Part shown: piece by piece, positions 6,960 to 13,640 of the stretch | Position numbering within the stretch: the stretch's first letter is position 1 | How the letters are laid out: each line of letters starts with the position of its first letter | Virus record (IMG/VR): IMGVR_UViG_3300042557_000443 | Coordinates: 1-28,898 of that record | Origin: a virus | Reading direction: 5' to 3' (one strand) | Length of the DNA: 28,898 nt | Notes under the pieces: model-generated | What the model saw: only the letters and a program-made list of their open reading frames with translations | What the model was told of the DNA's origin: nothing | Database searches by the model: none | Made by a program: the position numbers and the translations under genes

Positions 6960-7011
6960 TTCCGAAACGCCTTTCGGGGCGTCTGGCGGTGAATCCGTCA
7001 CTGATGAGGAA
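6960..7011 (+). ncRNA. Type II (circularly permuted) hammerhead ribozyme
   Basis: All conserved hammerhead core parts are present in the order expected when stem II is the open stem. Stem II 5' strand TTCC (6960-6963); G12-A13-A14-A15.1 = GAAA (6964-6967); stem III ACGCC/GGCGT (6967-6971 with 6978-6982), loop TTTCGG; cleavage triplet GTC with C17 at 6983; stem I TGGCGG/CCGTCA (6984-6989 with 6995-7000, one G-U pair), loop TGAAT; C3-to-A9 = CTGATGA (7001-7007); stem II 3' strand GGAA (7008-7011). Cleavage is predicted between 6983 and 6984, giving a downstream RNA with a 5'-hydroxyl just ahead of the gene at 7030. Confidence 0.85.
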
Positions 7012-7029
7012 AACAAACAAAACGAAAAC

Positions 7030-7224
7030 ATGAAACATTCCGTAGAAATCACAAAAGAAGCAGCTTGGCAACTTATCGGAAACGATGAAAAAACATGGAC
7101 GGATTACCAGCAAAACGAGCTTTCCGAATCGTCGTTTTATCTGTCGCACGGGGTAAGGATCGCTGCAATTCACAATTACCTTTCCAACGTCACGCAATAC
7201 TTTATTCAAGACATAAACGCATGA
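7030..7224 (+). CDS. Unknown early protein, 64 aa
   Basis: Starts MKHSVEITKEAAWQLIGNDE and ends in VRIAAIHNYLSNVTQYFIQDI. It is soluble, with no family recognised. ATG 7030 follows an A-rich leader (AAACAAACAAAACGAAAAC) which begins immediately after the ribozyme, so ribozyme cleavage would leave a defined leader of 46 bases (6984-7029), starting with stem I. An upstream in-frame start would run through the ribozyme and is rejected. Confidence 0.6.
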   Translation: MKHSVEITKEAAWQLIGNDEKTWTDYQQNELSESSFYLSHGVRIAAIHNYLSNVTQYFIQDINA

Positions 7225-7244
7225 ACCATAAACAAAACGAAACA

Positions 7245-7310
7245 ATGACAAATTCCACGTGGAAAAAGACGATTGACTTATCGGGAACAATAAATAAACT
7301 GGCATCATGA
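7245..7310 (+). CDS. Very small ORF (21 aa) coupled to HNH gene
   Basis: ATG 7245 follows the usual early leader style (AACAAAACGAAACA-ATG) and the frame reads MTNSTWKKTIDLSGTINKLA before its TGA overlaps the ATG of the HNH gene as ATGA. It may be a true leader peptide or the truncated start of a gene interrupted by the HNH gene. Too short to assign. Confidence 0.35.
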   Translation: MTNSTWKKTIDLSGTINKLAS

Positions 7311-7807
7311 AAGACACAATCGGAAGAGAGAATCGCAAGCTTGAAGACAAAAAATGCAAGGCCTGCTGCAATGTATTTAGACCGCTCCGCTCAACTTCCC
7401 GGTTTTGTTCCCGTCCTTGCATGTGGAGCAAGAATGAAGGCAGGCCCCAAAAGGCCGAATCGTGGTGGAAAAACTCTAAAGGATACATTGAAGGTAAAAT
7501 CAGGCTTGGAGACGGAACCCAAATCAGAATCAAGCAGCACCGATTTATAGTCGAGGGGATTCTAGGAAGACCCTTGCTAAAATCGGAGGATGTCCACCAT
7601 AAAAACGGAATCAAAAGCGATAACCGGCCAGAAAACCTAGAAGTTATTATGCATGGGGACCACTCCAAGCTTTCAAATTCACAGAGAAAATATAACAGGG
7701 GATACAAGCTAAATCTTACCCCAGAAGCCAGAAAAGCCAGAAGTCTCAGGGCAATTGCGAGTGGGCTTGGACGCCTTGCAAAGGCAATCGGAAAGGGGGA
7801 GGCATGA
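7307..7807 (+). CDS. HNH endonuclease with N-terminal zinc knuckle, 166 aa
   Basis: Residues 17-38 form a Cys4 site (CKAC at 17-20, then C34 and C38). After a linker (WWKNSKGYIEGKI) comes an HNH_3-type nuclease: QHRFIVEGILGRPL, then VHHKNGIKSDNRPENLEVI with H97, H98, N106 and N110 as likely metal/catalytic residues, followed by MHGDHSKL. The C-terminus (PEARKARSLRAIASGLG) is basic and helical, probably DNA-binding. It overlaps both neighbours as ATGA, so it is tightly built into the early operon. Its fold differs from the two other HNH proteins in the window. Confidence 0.88.
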   Translation: MKDTIGRENRKLEDKKCKACCNVFRPLRSTSRFCSRPCMWSKNEGRPQKAESWWKNSKGYIEGKIRLGDGTQIRIKQHRFIVEGILGRPLLKSEDVHHKNGIKSDNRPENLEVIMHGDHSKLSNSQRKYNRGYKLNLTPEARKARSLRAIASGLGRLAKAIGKGEA

Positions 7808-8001
7808 AGGCACGCATCACGTTTCCGACAATAGAGCAAGCGAACGCATTAGCTACGGCGTGGACTCGTTCAACGCTCACGGGACACACTAAGGGACCAG
7901 ACGGCAAGGGCGGATTTTATGTGGATCTTTACAATGTAACGGAAGAGCGCAAGGAGTGGATAAACGAACAGGTTTTAAAACTAAACAATCAAAACAAATG
8001 A
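7804..8001 (+). CDS. Unknown early protein, 65 aa
   Basis: Starts MKARITFPTIEQANALATAW with TGPDGKG-like turn and YNVTEERKEWINEQVLKL. The alternation of a strand, helix, strand and final helix suggests a small alpha/beta fold. No family recognised. ATGA overlaps join it to the HNH gene before it and the zinc-site gene after it. Confidence 0.65.
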   Translation: MKARITFPTIEQANALATAWTRSTLTGHTKGPDGKGGFYVDLYNVTEERKEWINEQVLKLNNQNK

Positions 8002-8378
8002 AATTTGCATGCACGCGATGTAGCAGCCGTAATTGGCCTGACCCTGACAGTTCCTGCCCGCTATGCAATGACGGGAGGGAAGAACCCGGCGAAGCCCTTG
8101 GCGACCCCTTGGAGGCGCGAGAACAGGCCCTTGAGAGGTTCACCCGCGATGGATGCTGGTTTACTTCCGCTCAAAGGTGGTGGGATTTGATCGACAAGCA
8201 AACGGACGAGCAGCAAACGCCGGAAACGATGGCGGAAAGGCTGGCATGGCTTCACACCGAGGCTTGCCGGGAGGCTTGGCAGGACTTGGAGCAATCCCCT
8301 TCGCATTACGCATGGGCGGACGTTTGCGCCCTTGCAGGCTTTGACATGGCGAAACATTACAGAAAACCAAACCAATAG
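7998..8378 (+). CDS. Protein with N-terminal zinc ribbon, 126 aa
   Basis: With the start at ATG 7998 (ATGA overlap with the preceding stop), the protein opens MKFACTRCSSRNWP and continues SSCPLC: two CxxC pairs 14 residues apart, a probable zinc ribbon. The rest is helical and Trp-rich (WFTSAQRWWDLIDKQ, AERLAWLHTEACREAWQDLE). A longer start at 7956 would overlap the previous gene in another frame and is disfavoured. The function is unknown; a nucleic-acid or protein-binding early factor is plausible. Confidence 0.7.
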   Translation: MKFACTRCSSRNWPDPDSSCPLCNDGREEPGEALGDPLEAREQALERFTRDGCWFTSAQRWWDLIDKQTDEQQTPETMAERLAWLHTEACREAWQDLEQSPSHYAWADVCALAGFDMAKHYRKPNQ

Positions 8379-8390
8379 AAAACAAACAAA

Positions 8391-8630
8391 ATGAGAAAGA
8401 ATAAAGGCGAAAGCAGCAACCAATACGGGCAGGGGGACGTGAGTCTTTGCGTTCTACGTGCAAAATGGAAACAAGAAAATGGGGTAAGAAAGAGCATTGA
8501 ACCGACTCTTTTTATTTCAGGGGCTTATGGTGGAATCAGTCGGAAATTTGCCGCTGGAATCATTCGCCAATTCCGTCGAACCGACACGGGAATCAAAAAC
8601 CTCGGAAATCCCAACAATACAGGGAAATGA
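8391..8630 (+). CDS. Unknown early protein, 79 aa
   Basis: Basic protein starting MRKNKGESSNQYGQGDVSLC; it contains SGAYGGISRKFAAGIIRQFRR and ends in NPNNTGK. The leader is GAAAACAAACAAA-ATG. No family recognised. Its stop overlaps the start of the DnaA-domain-IV-like gene (ATGA), so the two are probably made together. Confidence 0.6.
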   Translation: MRKNKGESSNQYGQGDVSLCVLRAKWKQENGVRKSIEPTLFISGAYGGISRKFAAGIIRQFRRTDTGIKNLGNPNNTGK

Positions 8631-8956
8631 TTACCAATTTTGACAGGCTTTTAAGCGAAACCGCCGATGTTTTCGGCGTTTCCCCTGAGGACATCCTAGG
8701 ACCGAAAAGGACAAAATATGCGTCCTTGGCTCGTCACGTTGTCATGGCATGCTGGTCAGATTACCATCCATATCAGGACACGGCGAACCGTTGCAACAGG
8801 ACTTGTCACAGCACGGTGATCTGGGCGCGGCAGAGGATCTTGAACCATGCCGAAATGGACGTTTCATTTGCCAAGATGCTTGCAACTATTTCAAGCCGCT
8901 GCCAATACGGAGCCGAACAGGAACCCGAAAAAAAAGAGAAACAAATTGAAATTTGA
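8627..8956 (+). CDS. DnaA domain IV-like DNA-binding protein, 109 aa
   Basis: The protein matches the C-terminal DNA-binding domain of bacterial DnaA: VFGVSPEDILGPKRTKYASL (about 15-34) resembles the start of domain IV, ARHVVMAC follows, and CNRTCHSTVIWARQRI corresponds to the DnaA-box recognition helix signature (xRxHSTVxxAxxxI). The AAA+ domain of DnaA is absent. Known family behaviour is sequence-specific binding of origin boxes; here it could mark the phage origin or compete with host DnaA. It sits directly ahead of the recombination genes and upstream of a helicase loader at the operon's end. Confidence 0.75.
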   Translation: MITNFDRLLSETADVFGVSPEDILGPKRTKYASLARHVVMACWSDYHPYQDTANRCNRTCHSTVIWARQRILNHAEMDVSFAKMLATISSRCQYGAEQEPEKKEKQIEI

Positions 8957-9027
8957 GCTTGAACCCGGATCGAACCCGGCTAAAACGAACACGCATTCAG
9001 CACCAAACCAAACAAAAACAAATAAAT

Positions 9028-9663
9028 ATGCAACTAGAACACAGCACGCCTGAATTATTCGCCGCCCTTGCAAAAATGCAGGGAGAGGTGGAAAACGCAA
9101 CAAAAGGGAGCGTCAACCCCCACTTTAAGAGCCGATACGCGGACTTAGCTGAGGTTTTGAATACCGTTCGCCCAGTGATGTCGGCAAACGGTCTTAGCGT
9201 TATTCAGTCACCGGCATTCGATGGTGTCCGGGTTGGCGTCACCACTACCATTTGCCACTCAAGCGGAGGATATGTCAGCGGGGAGATTTCATGCGTCCCG
9301 GCCAAACATGACGGGCAGGGGGTTGGAGCCGCCACCACGTATCTTCGACGCTATGCGCTGGCGGCATTCGCTGGAGTAGCTCAGGAAGACGACGACGGGC
9401 AATCAGCTACGACTACGCAGCGGGTCGCTTATCCTAAAATCACGCCGGATGGAGTGGCCTTTATTAAAAGCGAATTAGAAGAACTAGCGATTGACGAGGC
9501 CGCATTTTTAAAACATTACGGCGTGACGACAATTGCTGAAATCACAACAGACAAGGTTGCGCTCATTGATAGGGCTTTTTCAGCCAAGCGGAAACCAAAA
9601 ACAACACCCGAAAGCCTCAACGCTACTTTCGAGGCGATAGCTAAAAACATCAAGACGAACTGA
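9028..9663 (+). CDS. erf: ERF-family single-strand annealing protein, 211 aa
   Basis: Residues about 1-135 match the Erf/Essential recombination function family: LFAALAKMQGEVENATKGSV, NPHFKSRYADLAEVLNTVRP, GLSVIQSP, then a VGAATTYLRRYALAAFAGVA motif and the acidic QEDDDGQ. The C-terminal 75 residues form a separate linker/tail. It anneals complementary single strands during recombination-dependent replication or circularisation. I chose ATG 9028 (leader CAAAAACAAATAAAT); an earlier frame-compatible start at 8953 would add unrelated basic residues. Its partners in this window are the RecE-like exonuclease and SSB. Confidence 0.9.
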   Translation: MQLEHSTPELFAALAKMQGEVENATKGSVNPHFKSRYADLAEVLNTVRPVMSANGLSVIQSPAFDGVRVGVTTTICHSSGGYVSGEISCVPAKHDGQGVGAATTYLRRYALAAFAGVAQEDDDGQSATTTQRVAYPKITPDGVAFIKSELEELAIDEAAFLKHYGVTTIAEITTDKVALIDRAFSAKRKPKTTPESLNATFEAIAKNIKTN

Positions 9664-9666
9664 ATC

Positions 9667-9819
9667 ATGAGAACCTATTACGACCCAGAAGACGACAGTT
9701 TTTGCGACAAAACCGACCGCTACGAGCGGCTGCTGGACCTCGCAGACCACATCCGCGACGAGGCAAAAGACCGAGAGGTCGAGGACGCCGAACCAGAACA
9801 ATTTCGCGGTATCGAGTGA
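9667..9819 (+). CDS. Small acidic protein, 50 aa
   Basis: ATG 9667, three bases after the erf stop. The product is highly charged and acidic: MRTYYDPEDDSFCDKTDRYE, then LADHIRDEAKDREVEDAEPE. Likely helical and soluble. No family recognised. It is translated from the recombination cluster and its end lies next to a structured intergenic stretch. Confidence 0.55.
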   Translation: MRTYYDPEDDSFCDKTDRYERLLDLADHIRDEAKDREVEDAEPEQFRGIE

Positions 9820-9820
9820 T

Positions 9821-9906
9821 GCCGCAAAAATCCTCCCGTGCTCAAGTGAGCGGCGGATTATGACACTTATCTTGTGGGAGTGGGAGTCATAGACGCAGCG
9901 GGAGGA
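9821..9906 (+). ncRNA. Candidate structured RNA (three-way junction)
   Basis: In the 102-base gap before the 9922 gene, several perfect inverted repeats nest: P1 CCTCCCG (9832-9838) with CGGGAGG (9899-9905), extendable by T9831-A9906; P2 GCTC (9840-9843) with GAGC (9848-9851), loop AAGT; P3 TATGAC (9859-9864) with GTCATA (9886-9891), with a small inner stem ACT/AGT (9865-9867 with 9879-9881). GCCGC (9821-9825) can alternatively pair with GCGGC (9850-9854), excluding part of P2. I do not match it to a known riboswitch or ribozyme. Confidence 0.45.
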
Positions 9907-9921
9907 ACCAACTTAAACATT

Positions 9922-10257
9922 ATGAAAAAAAAATCGAAAAGTAACAGCATTTCAGAGGAGGACTATAAGCCTTATTCGCGGTTGTCTGACCTATTGCCAC
10001 CCGCTGAAATCGTGGAAGCCGCCGAAAAGGTGCGCGTCTGGATGGATGTTAACGGACACAAGAACTGGCAGCTTGGGGGAATCTGTGACCGGAGAATTGC
10101 ATCCGACAGGGATGATTGGCGGAATGTAGCCAACGGATCGCTACTAGGAACAATCAAGAAGCTAGACACTGCTCTGGATACCCTCAAAATGATCTCAGTT
10201 TCCGACTGGAAGACTTCTGGCGAACTTCGGAAGATGGCGCGTGATGCATCGCAATGA
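9922..10257 (+). CDS. Unknown early protein, 111 aa
   Basis: Starts at ATG 9922 with a basic tail (MKKKSKSNSISEED), followed by LSDLLPPAEIVEAAEKVRVW and a repetitive charged centre GGICDRRIASDRDDWRNVAN. The C-terminus is helical (LDTALDTLKMI). No family recognised. A purine-rich GGGAGG lies 17 bases upstream but is within the P1 stem of the candidate RNA, so pairing could control access to it. Confidence 0.65.
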   Translation: MKKKSKSNSISEEDYKPYSRLSDLLPPAEIVEAAEKVRVWMDVNGHKNWQLGGICDRRIASDRDDWRNVANGSLLGTIKKLDTALDTLKMISVSDWKTSGELRKMARDASQ

Positions 10258-10300
10258 GTAATTACTACGAAAACAAAACACCTAAACCAAATCAAACAAA

Positions 10301-10459
10301 ATGAGAGTTACACACACACCGTTTAAAACGAAAACCCGCGCAATCGGAAGCGATCTTGAAATGACAATCGCATTGCTTGGCGCATTAAATAACCCGAGAC
10401 AAAGCAAACTCAGTAAACTAGGCAAGATCGCCACAACCCTCACAAAGCTATTCAAATGA
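10301..10459 (+). CDS. Small basic protein, 52 aa
   Basis: ATG 10301 follows the characteristic leader AAATCAAACAAA. The product is basic and probably helical: MRVTHTPFKTKTRAIGSDLE, then ALLGALNNPRQSKLSKLGKI. No family recognised. Its stop overlaps the ATG of the exonuclease gene as ATGA, so it may influence translation of the exonuclease or act with it. Confidence 0.6.
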   Translation: MRVTHTPFKTKTRAIGSDLEMTIALLGALNNPRQSKLSKLGKIATTLTKLFK

Positions 10460-11283
10460 AAATCGAACAAGGACTAGGCAAAACGTATTACGAGCGCACA
10501 GCGACCCCTTCAGACCCCAAAGCGGGGCCTGTGTCAAAGTCTCTGCTGTGGGATTTTAACAAGTCTCCGTTTAAATGGCGGCACAGCAAGCCAAGGGAGG
10601 CATCGAAGGCCATGGATCTGGGGACGCTCATTCATGCCGCAACGCTGGAGCCGGAAACCGTGGAAGACATCATCGCGATTTCTCCCTACGCTGACTTCCG
10701 CACAAAAGAATCCCGCGAGTGGAAAGCGGAACAAACTGAATCTGGCAAAATCATCACGTCACGAGACGAAATCGACAAGGCACTCTCAATCGCAGAGACC
10801 GTCACGGATGACTACCTAGCCAATTTCAACGCCAAATACCAAACCGAGGTTGCTGTTTTCGGCAAGATCGGGGCAACGGAAACTTTCCGTTGCATGGCAA
10901 CGGAAATCAAGGGGCTAATTGACATCGTGCCGGATGGGTTGGACTGCCTAGTTGACCTCAAGACGACCGGGGAGATTGGGAGCCTAGAATCCCTCCAGAG
11001 GACCATCGTGAATCGTGGCTACCATTGGCAAGCCTCGCTTTATCTCGACCTCTGGAATGCCGCAAGTGGCGAGAAACGCACCCGGTTCGTCTTCTGCTTC
11101 GTTGAGGTTGATTCCCCGCACGAAACGGCATGGGTGGAATTATCTGAGAATTTGCTTGAACTCGGTCGAACCGGGTATATGAATGCCGTGGCGAAGTGGC
11201 AAACCTGCGTTGCAACGAACCATTGGCCGAAACAAATCGAAGGAATCGCATTAATCGAAACACCGAAATACATCCAACAATGA
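10456..11283 (+). CDS. RecE/exonuclease VIII-like PD-(D/E)XK nuclease, 275 aa
   Basis: Contains the expected elements of phage RecE-like (DUF3799) 5'-3' exonucleases: an N-terminal helix with SKSLLWDFNKSPFKWRH, the GTLIHAATLEPE motif (about 56-67), a core EIKGLIDIVPDGLDCLVDLK in which the D of GLIDIV and the D-x-K of VDLKTT supply metal and catalytic residues, and the later RGYHWQASLYLDL motif. Such enzymes resect duplex ends so that an annealing protein can load. The gene is coupled by ATGA overlaps to its neighbours on both sides, the downstream one being SSB. The length is normal for compact phage members. Confidence 0.85.
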   Translation: MKIEQGLGKTYYERTATPSDPKAGPVSKSLLWDFNKSPFKWRHSKPREASKAMDLGTLIHAATLEPETVEDIIAISPYADFRTKESREWKAEQTESGKIITSRDEIDKALSIAETVTDDYLANFNAKYQTEVAVFGKIGATETFRCMATEIKGLIDIVPDGLDCLVDLKTTGEIGSLESLQRTIVNRGYHWQASLYLDLWNAASGEKRTRFVFCFVEVDSPHETAWVELSENLLELGRTGYMNAVAKWQTCVATNHWPKQIEGIALIETPKYIQQ

Positions 11284-11600
11284 AACAAACAATTGATATC
11301 AGCCTAGACGTTAGCAAGATCGACAAGACGGCTCTTTACGAGTCTCCGAAGACAGGCAAGAAATACCTGAATATCTCGGTTCTTATCCGGGATGAAAAGG
11401 ACCAATACGGAAACGATGGGTTCATCGTCCAAAAGATCAGCAAGGAACGTAAAGCATCTGGTGAAAAGGGGCCAATTCTCGGAAACGCGAAGATCATGGA
11501 CTGGGATGCTCCAAGGCAAAGTATGCACGGAAGTGAGAAGTCGAACGGGTATGCACCGCAAGCTCAGGACGATGACGATTTGAATTGTATCCCTTTTTAG
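11280..11600 (+). CDS. ssb: Single-stranded DNA-binding protein, 106 aa
   Basis: ATG 11280 overlaps the exonuclease stop (ATGA). An OB-fold-like first part (IDISLDVSKIDKTALYESPK, KYLNISVLIRDEKDQYGNDG) is followed by a flexible tail ending DDDDLNCIPF, which matches the SSB C-terminal interaction tip (acidic run plus IPF). In bacteria that tip recruits repair and replication proteins, so this SSB may bind host or phage partners. It is shorter than host SSBs. Its stop is TAG, showing that TAG is a normal stop codon in this genome. Confidence 0.8.
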   Translation: MKQTIDISLDVSKIDKTALYESPKTGKKYLNISVLIRDEKDQYGNDGFIVQKISKERKASGEKGPILGNAKIMDWDAPRQSMHGSEKSNGYAPQAQDDDDLNCIPF

Positions 11601-11609
11601 ACCACCAAC

Positions 11610-11825
11610 ATGGAAATTGAAATTTTAACGCCAGTTGACGCACACAAAAACGGCTATTTGTCATTAACAACTCCCTACAACCAAGAAAACCCGCAGGATG
11701 TTGAGTGGATGCGAACGGTGATAAACGACCTGAAGGGGTGCAAAATCGTCCTAGTAGAAGTGATCGGTGGCCTTGAGGTAGCGCGTCACAAATCTGAAAT
11801 GATCCTCGCAGGGCAACGTATATGA
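11610..11825 (+). CDS. Unknown early protein, 71 aa
   Basis: Starts MEIEILTPVDAHKNGYLSLT; the C-terminal half contains INDLKGCKIVLVEVIGGLEV. The pattern suggests a small alpha/beta protein. No family recognised. It lies 9 bases after ssb and its stop overlaps the next ATG (ATGA). Confidence 0.6.
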   Translation: MEIEILTPVDAHKNGYLSLTTPYNQENPQDVEWMRTVINDLKGCKIVLVEVIGGLEVARHKSEMILAGQRI

Positions 11826-12028
11826 GCGACCTATTCCCAGAAACAGGAGGCAACTTGTCCCCTCGCCTTAAATGGCAGGACGAGAAGCGAATCAAAACGC
11901 TGCGACGAGCAGACGGGAAGTGGGTAGCCTTCAAATCCGAGACCAGCCACAGCTACACCGATGAGGTTGAGCTAGACGCAGTGATCGGACTCGCAAAGAA
12001 GCTAAAACTTAAACTTTGGAACGAATGA
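11822..12028 (+). CDS. Unknown early protein, 68 aa
   Basis: Starts MSDLFPETGGNLSPRLKWQD; the rest is charged and helical with LRRADGKWVAFKSE and a Lys-rich end. No family recognised. ATGA overlaps at both ends place it firmly in the operon. Confidence 0.6.
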   Translation: MSDLFPETGGNLSPRLKWQDEKRIKTLRRADGKWVAFKSETSHSYTDEVELDAVIGLAKKLKLKLWNE

Positions 12029-12204
12029 ATTCTGAACAACAACAAGACCTAGATGATTTCATCTTCCAACAAATCAAGAACTTGGAGGATTTCGAGAATG
12101 AGTGGAGGCTTTGCAATCGGAAAGACGAGAAAAACTATCCATTGAAAATGCTTGGGGGCGACTGGATTAAACAACTTTTAACCTATGGAAACCATGAACA
12201 CTGA
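12025..12204 (+). CDS. Unknown small acidic protein, 59 aa
   Basis: I use ATG 12025, which overlaps the preceding stop as ATGA, rather than a TTG nine bases upstream. The protein is Gln/Asp/Glu-rich (NSEQQQDLDDFIFQQIKNLE) and ends in GGDWIKQLLTYGNHEH. No family recognised. Its end overlaps the beginning of the coiled-coil gene by 20 bases. Confidence 0.55.
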   Translation: MNSEQQQDLDDFIFQQIKNLEDFENEWRLCNRKDEKNYPLKMLGGDWIKQLLTYGNHEH

Positions 12205-12937
12205 AACACCGAGAACGAATGAAGCCCTTGCCGCCATCCTTGAGAGGGACTGCGAGCTGTCCGAAAAGAATGCGCCCGAGGCACTAGTGAAACTATGCAG
12301 AGCGATGGAATGCAAAGTGGAGGAACTGAACCACCAAATCGCAAGATCGCAAGCAGCCGGAACAATCTGGTATCGCCGGTGTTTAGGCGAGGATGCGGAA
12401 TGGAATCTAGGAGAGTTGACAAAGATGACTGATGAGCGCGATGAACTCCGCGACCTGCTACAAGAAGAACAACGGCTGCACATCCAGACTCTGAATGAGC
12501 GCGACGAGGCGCGGGCTAAATATTCCATGCATCACTCCGAAGCTGAACGGATGACGCGGGAACTGTCGAAGGCAAAAGCAATGCTGCGAATTATGAACAG
12601 ACCGCAAGCAACAATCGAAGCCAACAACGAGTTGGAGCAGTATGAAATGTATTCCGTGGAACCCCTGTGCGCTCACGACGGAGACGGAGCGCGGCAGCAC
12701 ATCGCCACGATATACGACCATGAAGAGGCGCGTGAAATCCTACGACTCTGGAATTCCTTGGAGAACGAAAAGCTGGAACGCGAGCGCGACGAGGCGCGGG
12801 AGTATGCAGACAAATTAGCGGGGGGTCTGCCGGACGGGATGCTTCCGAAAGATGTCGAGGTGCTGCGCGAAGCCAACCTTGGTCTAGCTATGGAGCTCGC
12901 TGAGGCGCGGGAGATGCTTCAACATATGAAGTCATGA
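12185..12937 (+). CDS. Coiled-coil phage protein, 250 aa
   Basis: Most of the chain is predicted helical coiled coil: repeated ERDELRDLL, NERDEARAKY, ERERDEAREYADKL and a final AMELAEAREMLQHM. The start MNTETPRTNEALAAILERDC is typical of a loose group of uncharacterised phage proteins beginning MNTxTPRTxEA. ATG 12194, three codons in, would give the more typical start. An AHDGDGARQHIATIYDHEEA stretch near residue 165 breaks the coil. Function unknown. The stop overlaps the RuvC-like gene (ATGA). Confidence 0.65.
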   Translation: METMNTETPRTNEALAAILERDCELSEKNAPEALVKLCRAMECKVEELNHQIARSQAAGTIWYRRCLGEDAEWNLGELTKMTDERDELRDLLQEEQRLHIQTLNERDEARAKYSMHHSEAERMTRELSKAKAMLRIMNRPQATIEANNELEQYEMYSVEPLCAHDGDGARQHIATIYDHEEAREILRLWNSLENEKLERERDEAREYADKLAGGLPDGMLPKDVEVLREANLGLAMELAEAREMLQHMKS

Positions 12938-13356
12938 GCACTATAATTGGGATAGATCCCGGAACCAATGGAGGAATCGCATGGATCACGGACGGAAAAC
13001 CCTGCGTGGAGAAAATGCCTGACACGTTGCAGGACTTGTGGGAGCTACTCCGTGACATTGCCGTCGAAGGTCAATGCGTGGCGTATCTTGAGCAAGTTCA
13101 TAGCTCGCCGCAGATGGGAGTCGTCTCAAGTTTTACCTTTGGCAACGGATTCGGACATCTTGAAATGGCACTCACTGCCGCAGGAATCCCTTTTGAACGT
13201 GTCAGGCCGCAAGTCTGGCAAAAAGCAATGGGGTGCATGACAAAAGGCGACAAGAACGTGTCGAAACGTAAAGCGCAAGAACTATTCCCGCAAATCAAGG
13301 TCACGCACGCAATTGCCGACGCATTACTAATCGCCTCATACGGGGCAAAACAATAA
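12934..13356 (+). CDS. RuvC-like Holliday junction resolvase, 140 aa
   Basis: An RNase H-fold resolvase: IIGIDPGTNGGIAW supplies the first catalytic Asp (D8), VAYLEQVHSSPQMG the Glu (E53), and HAIADALLIA the final HxxxD pair (H125, D129). The TFGNGFG segment between them is typical of phage RuvC-like enzymes. It would cut branched recombination or replication intermediates before packaging. It is shorter than host RuvC (about 170 residues). It sits downstream of the exonuclease, annealing protein and SSB, completing a recombination set. Confidence 0.88.
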   Translation: MSTIIGIDPGTNGGIAWITDGKPCVEKMPDTLQDLWELLRDIAVEGQCVAYLEQVHSSPQMGVVSSFTFGNGFGHLEMALTAAGIPFERVRPQVWQKAMGCMTKGDKNVSKRKAQELFPQIKVTHAIADALLIASYGAKQ

Positions 13357-13370
13357 ACGAAATAAACGAA

Positions 13371-13640
13371 ATGACAACAATTGACAGAAATCCAGACATT
13401 GATCTCGACAAAGAAGAAATTCCTGCTGGGATGAACCTCGTTGAAGGGAAATGCCTAATGCACACAGCCAGATCGAATAAAATTCCTTTTGGGGTAGCTT
13501 CAGCAAGAAACATTGAATCCAAGAACGCAAGGAGGGACACAATCGGACTGATTATCCGAGACTCCGATCTTGAGCGATTCAAGAAAGCCGTGGAAAAGAA
13601 GATTGAGAAAAGATCATTGAAAAACAAACAATCTCTATGA
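13371..13640 (+). CDS. Unknown early protein, 89 aa
   Basis: Starts MTTIDRNPDIDLDKEEIPAG and contains FGVASARNIESKNARRDTIG. The C-terminal third is strongly basic and helical (ERFKKAVEKKIEKRSLKNKQ), suggesting nucleic-acid contact. No family recognised. Leader ATAAACGAA-ATG; its stop overlaps the next ATG as ATGA. Confidence 0.6.
   Translation: MTTIDRNPDIDLDKEEIPAGMNLVEGKCLMHTARSNKIPFGVASARNIESKNARRDTIGLIIRDSDLERFKKAVEKKIEKRSLKNKQSL

Noticed and set aside
6955-7839. 294-codon minus-strand frame opposite the HNH gene and ribozyme
   Set aside because: Runs against the operon, over several accepted genes and the hammerhead; Cys/Phe/Leu-rich composition typical of a shadow frame.
9831-9912. tRNA gene suggested by a 7-8 bp closing stem followed by ACCA
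   Set aside because: No T arm (no GTTCRA), D loop too short and no proper anticodon arm; kept only as a generic structured RNA.
10254-10304. 16-codon frame linking two genes by ATGA at both ends
   Set aside because: The frame is just the standard A/C-rich leader of the 10301 gene translated; too short to support.
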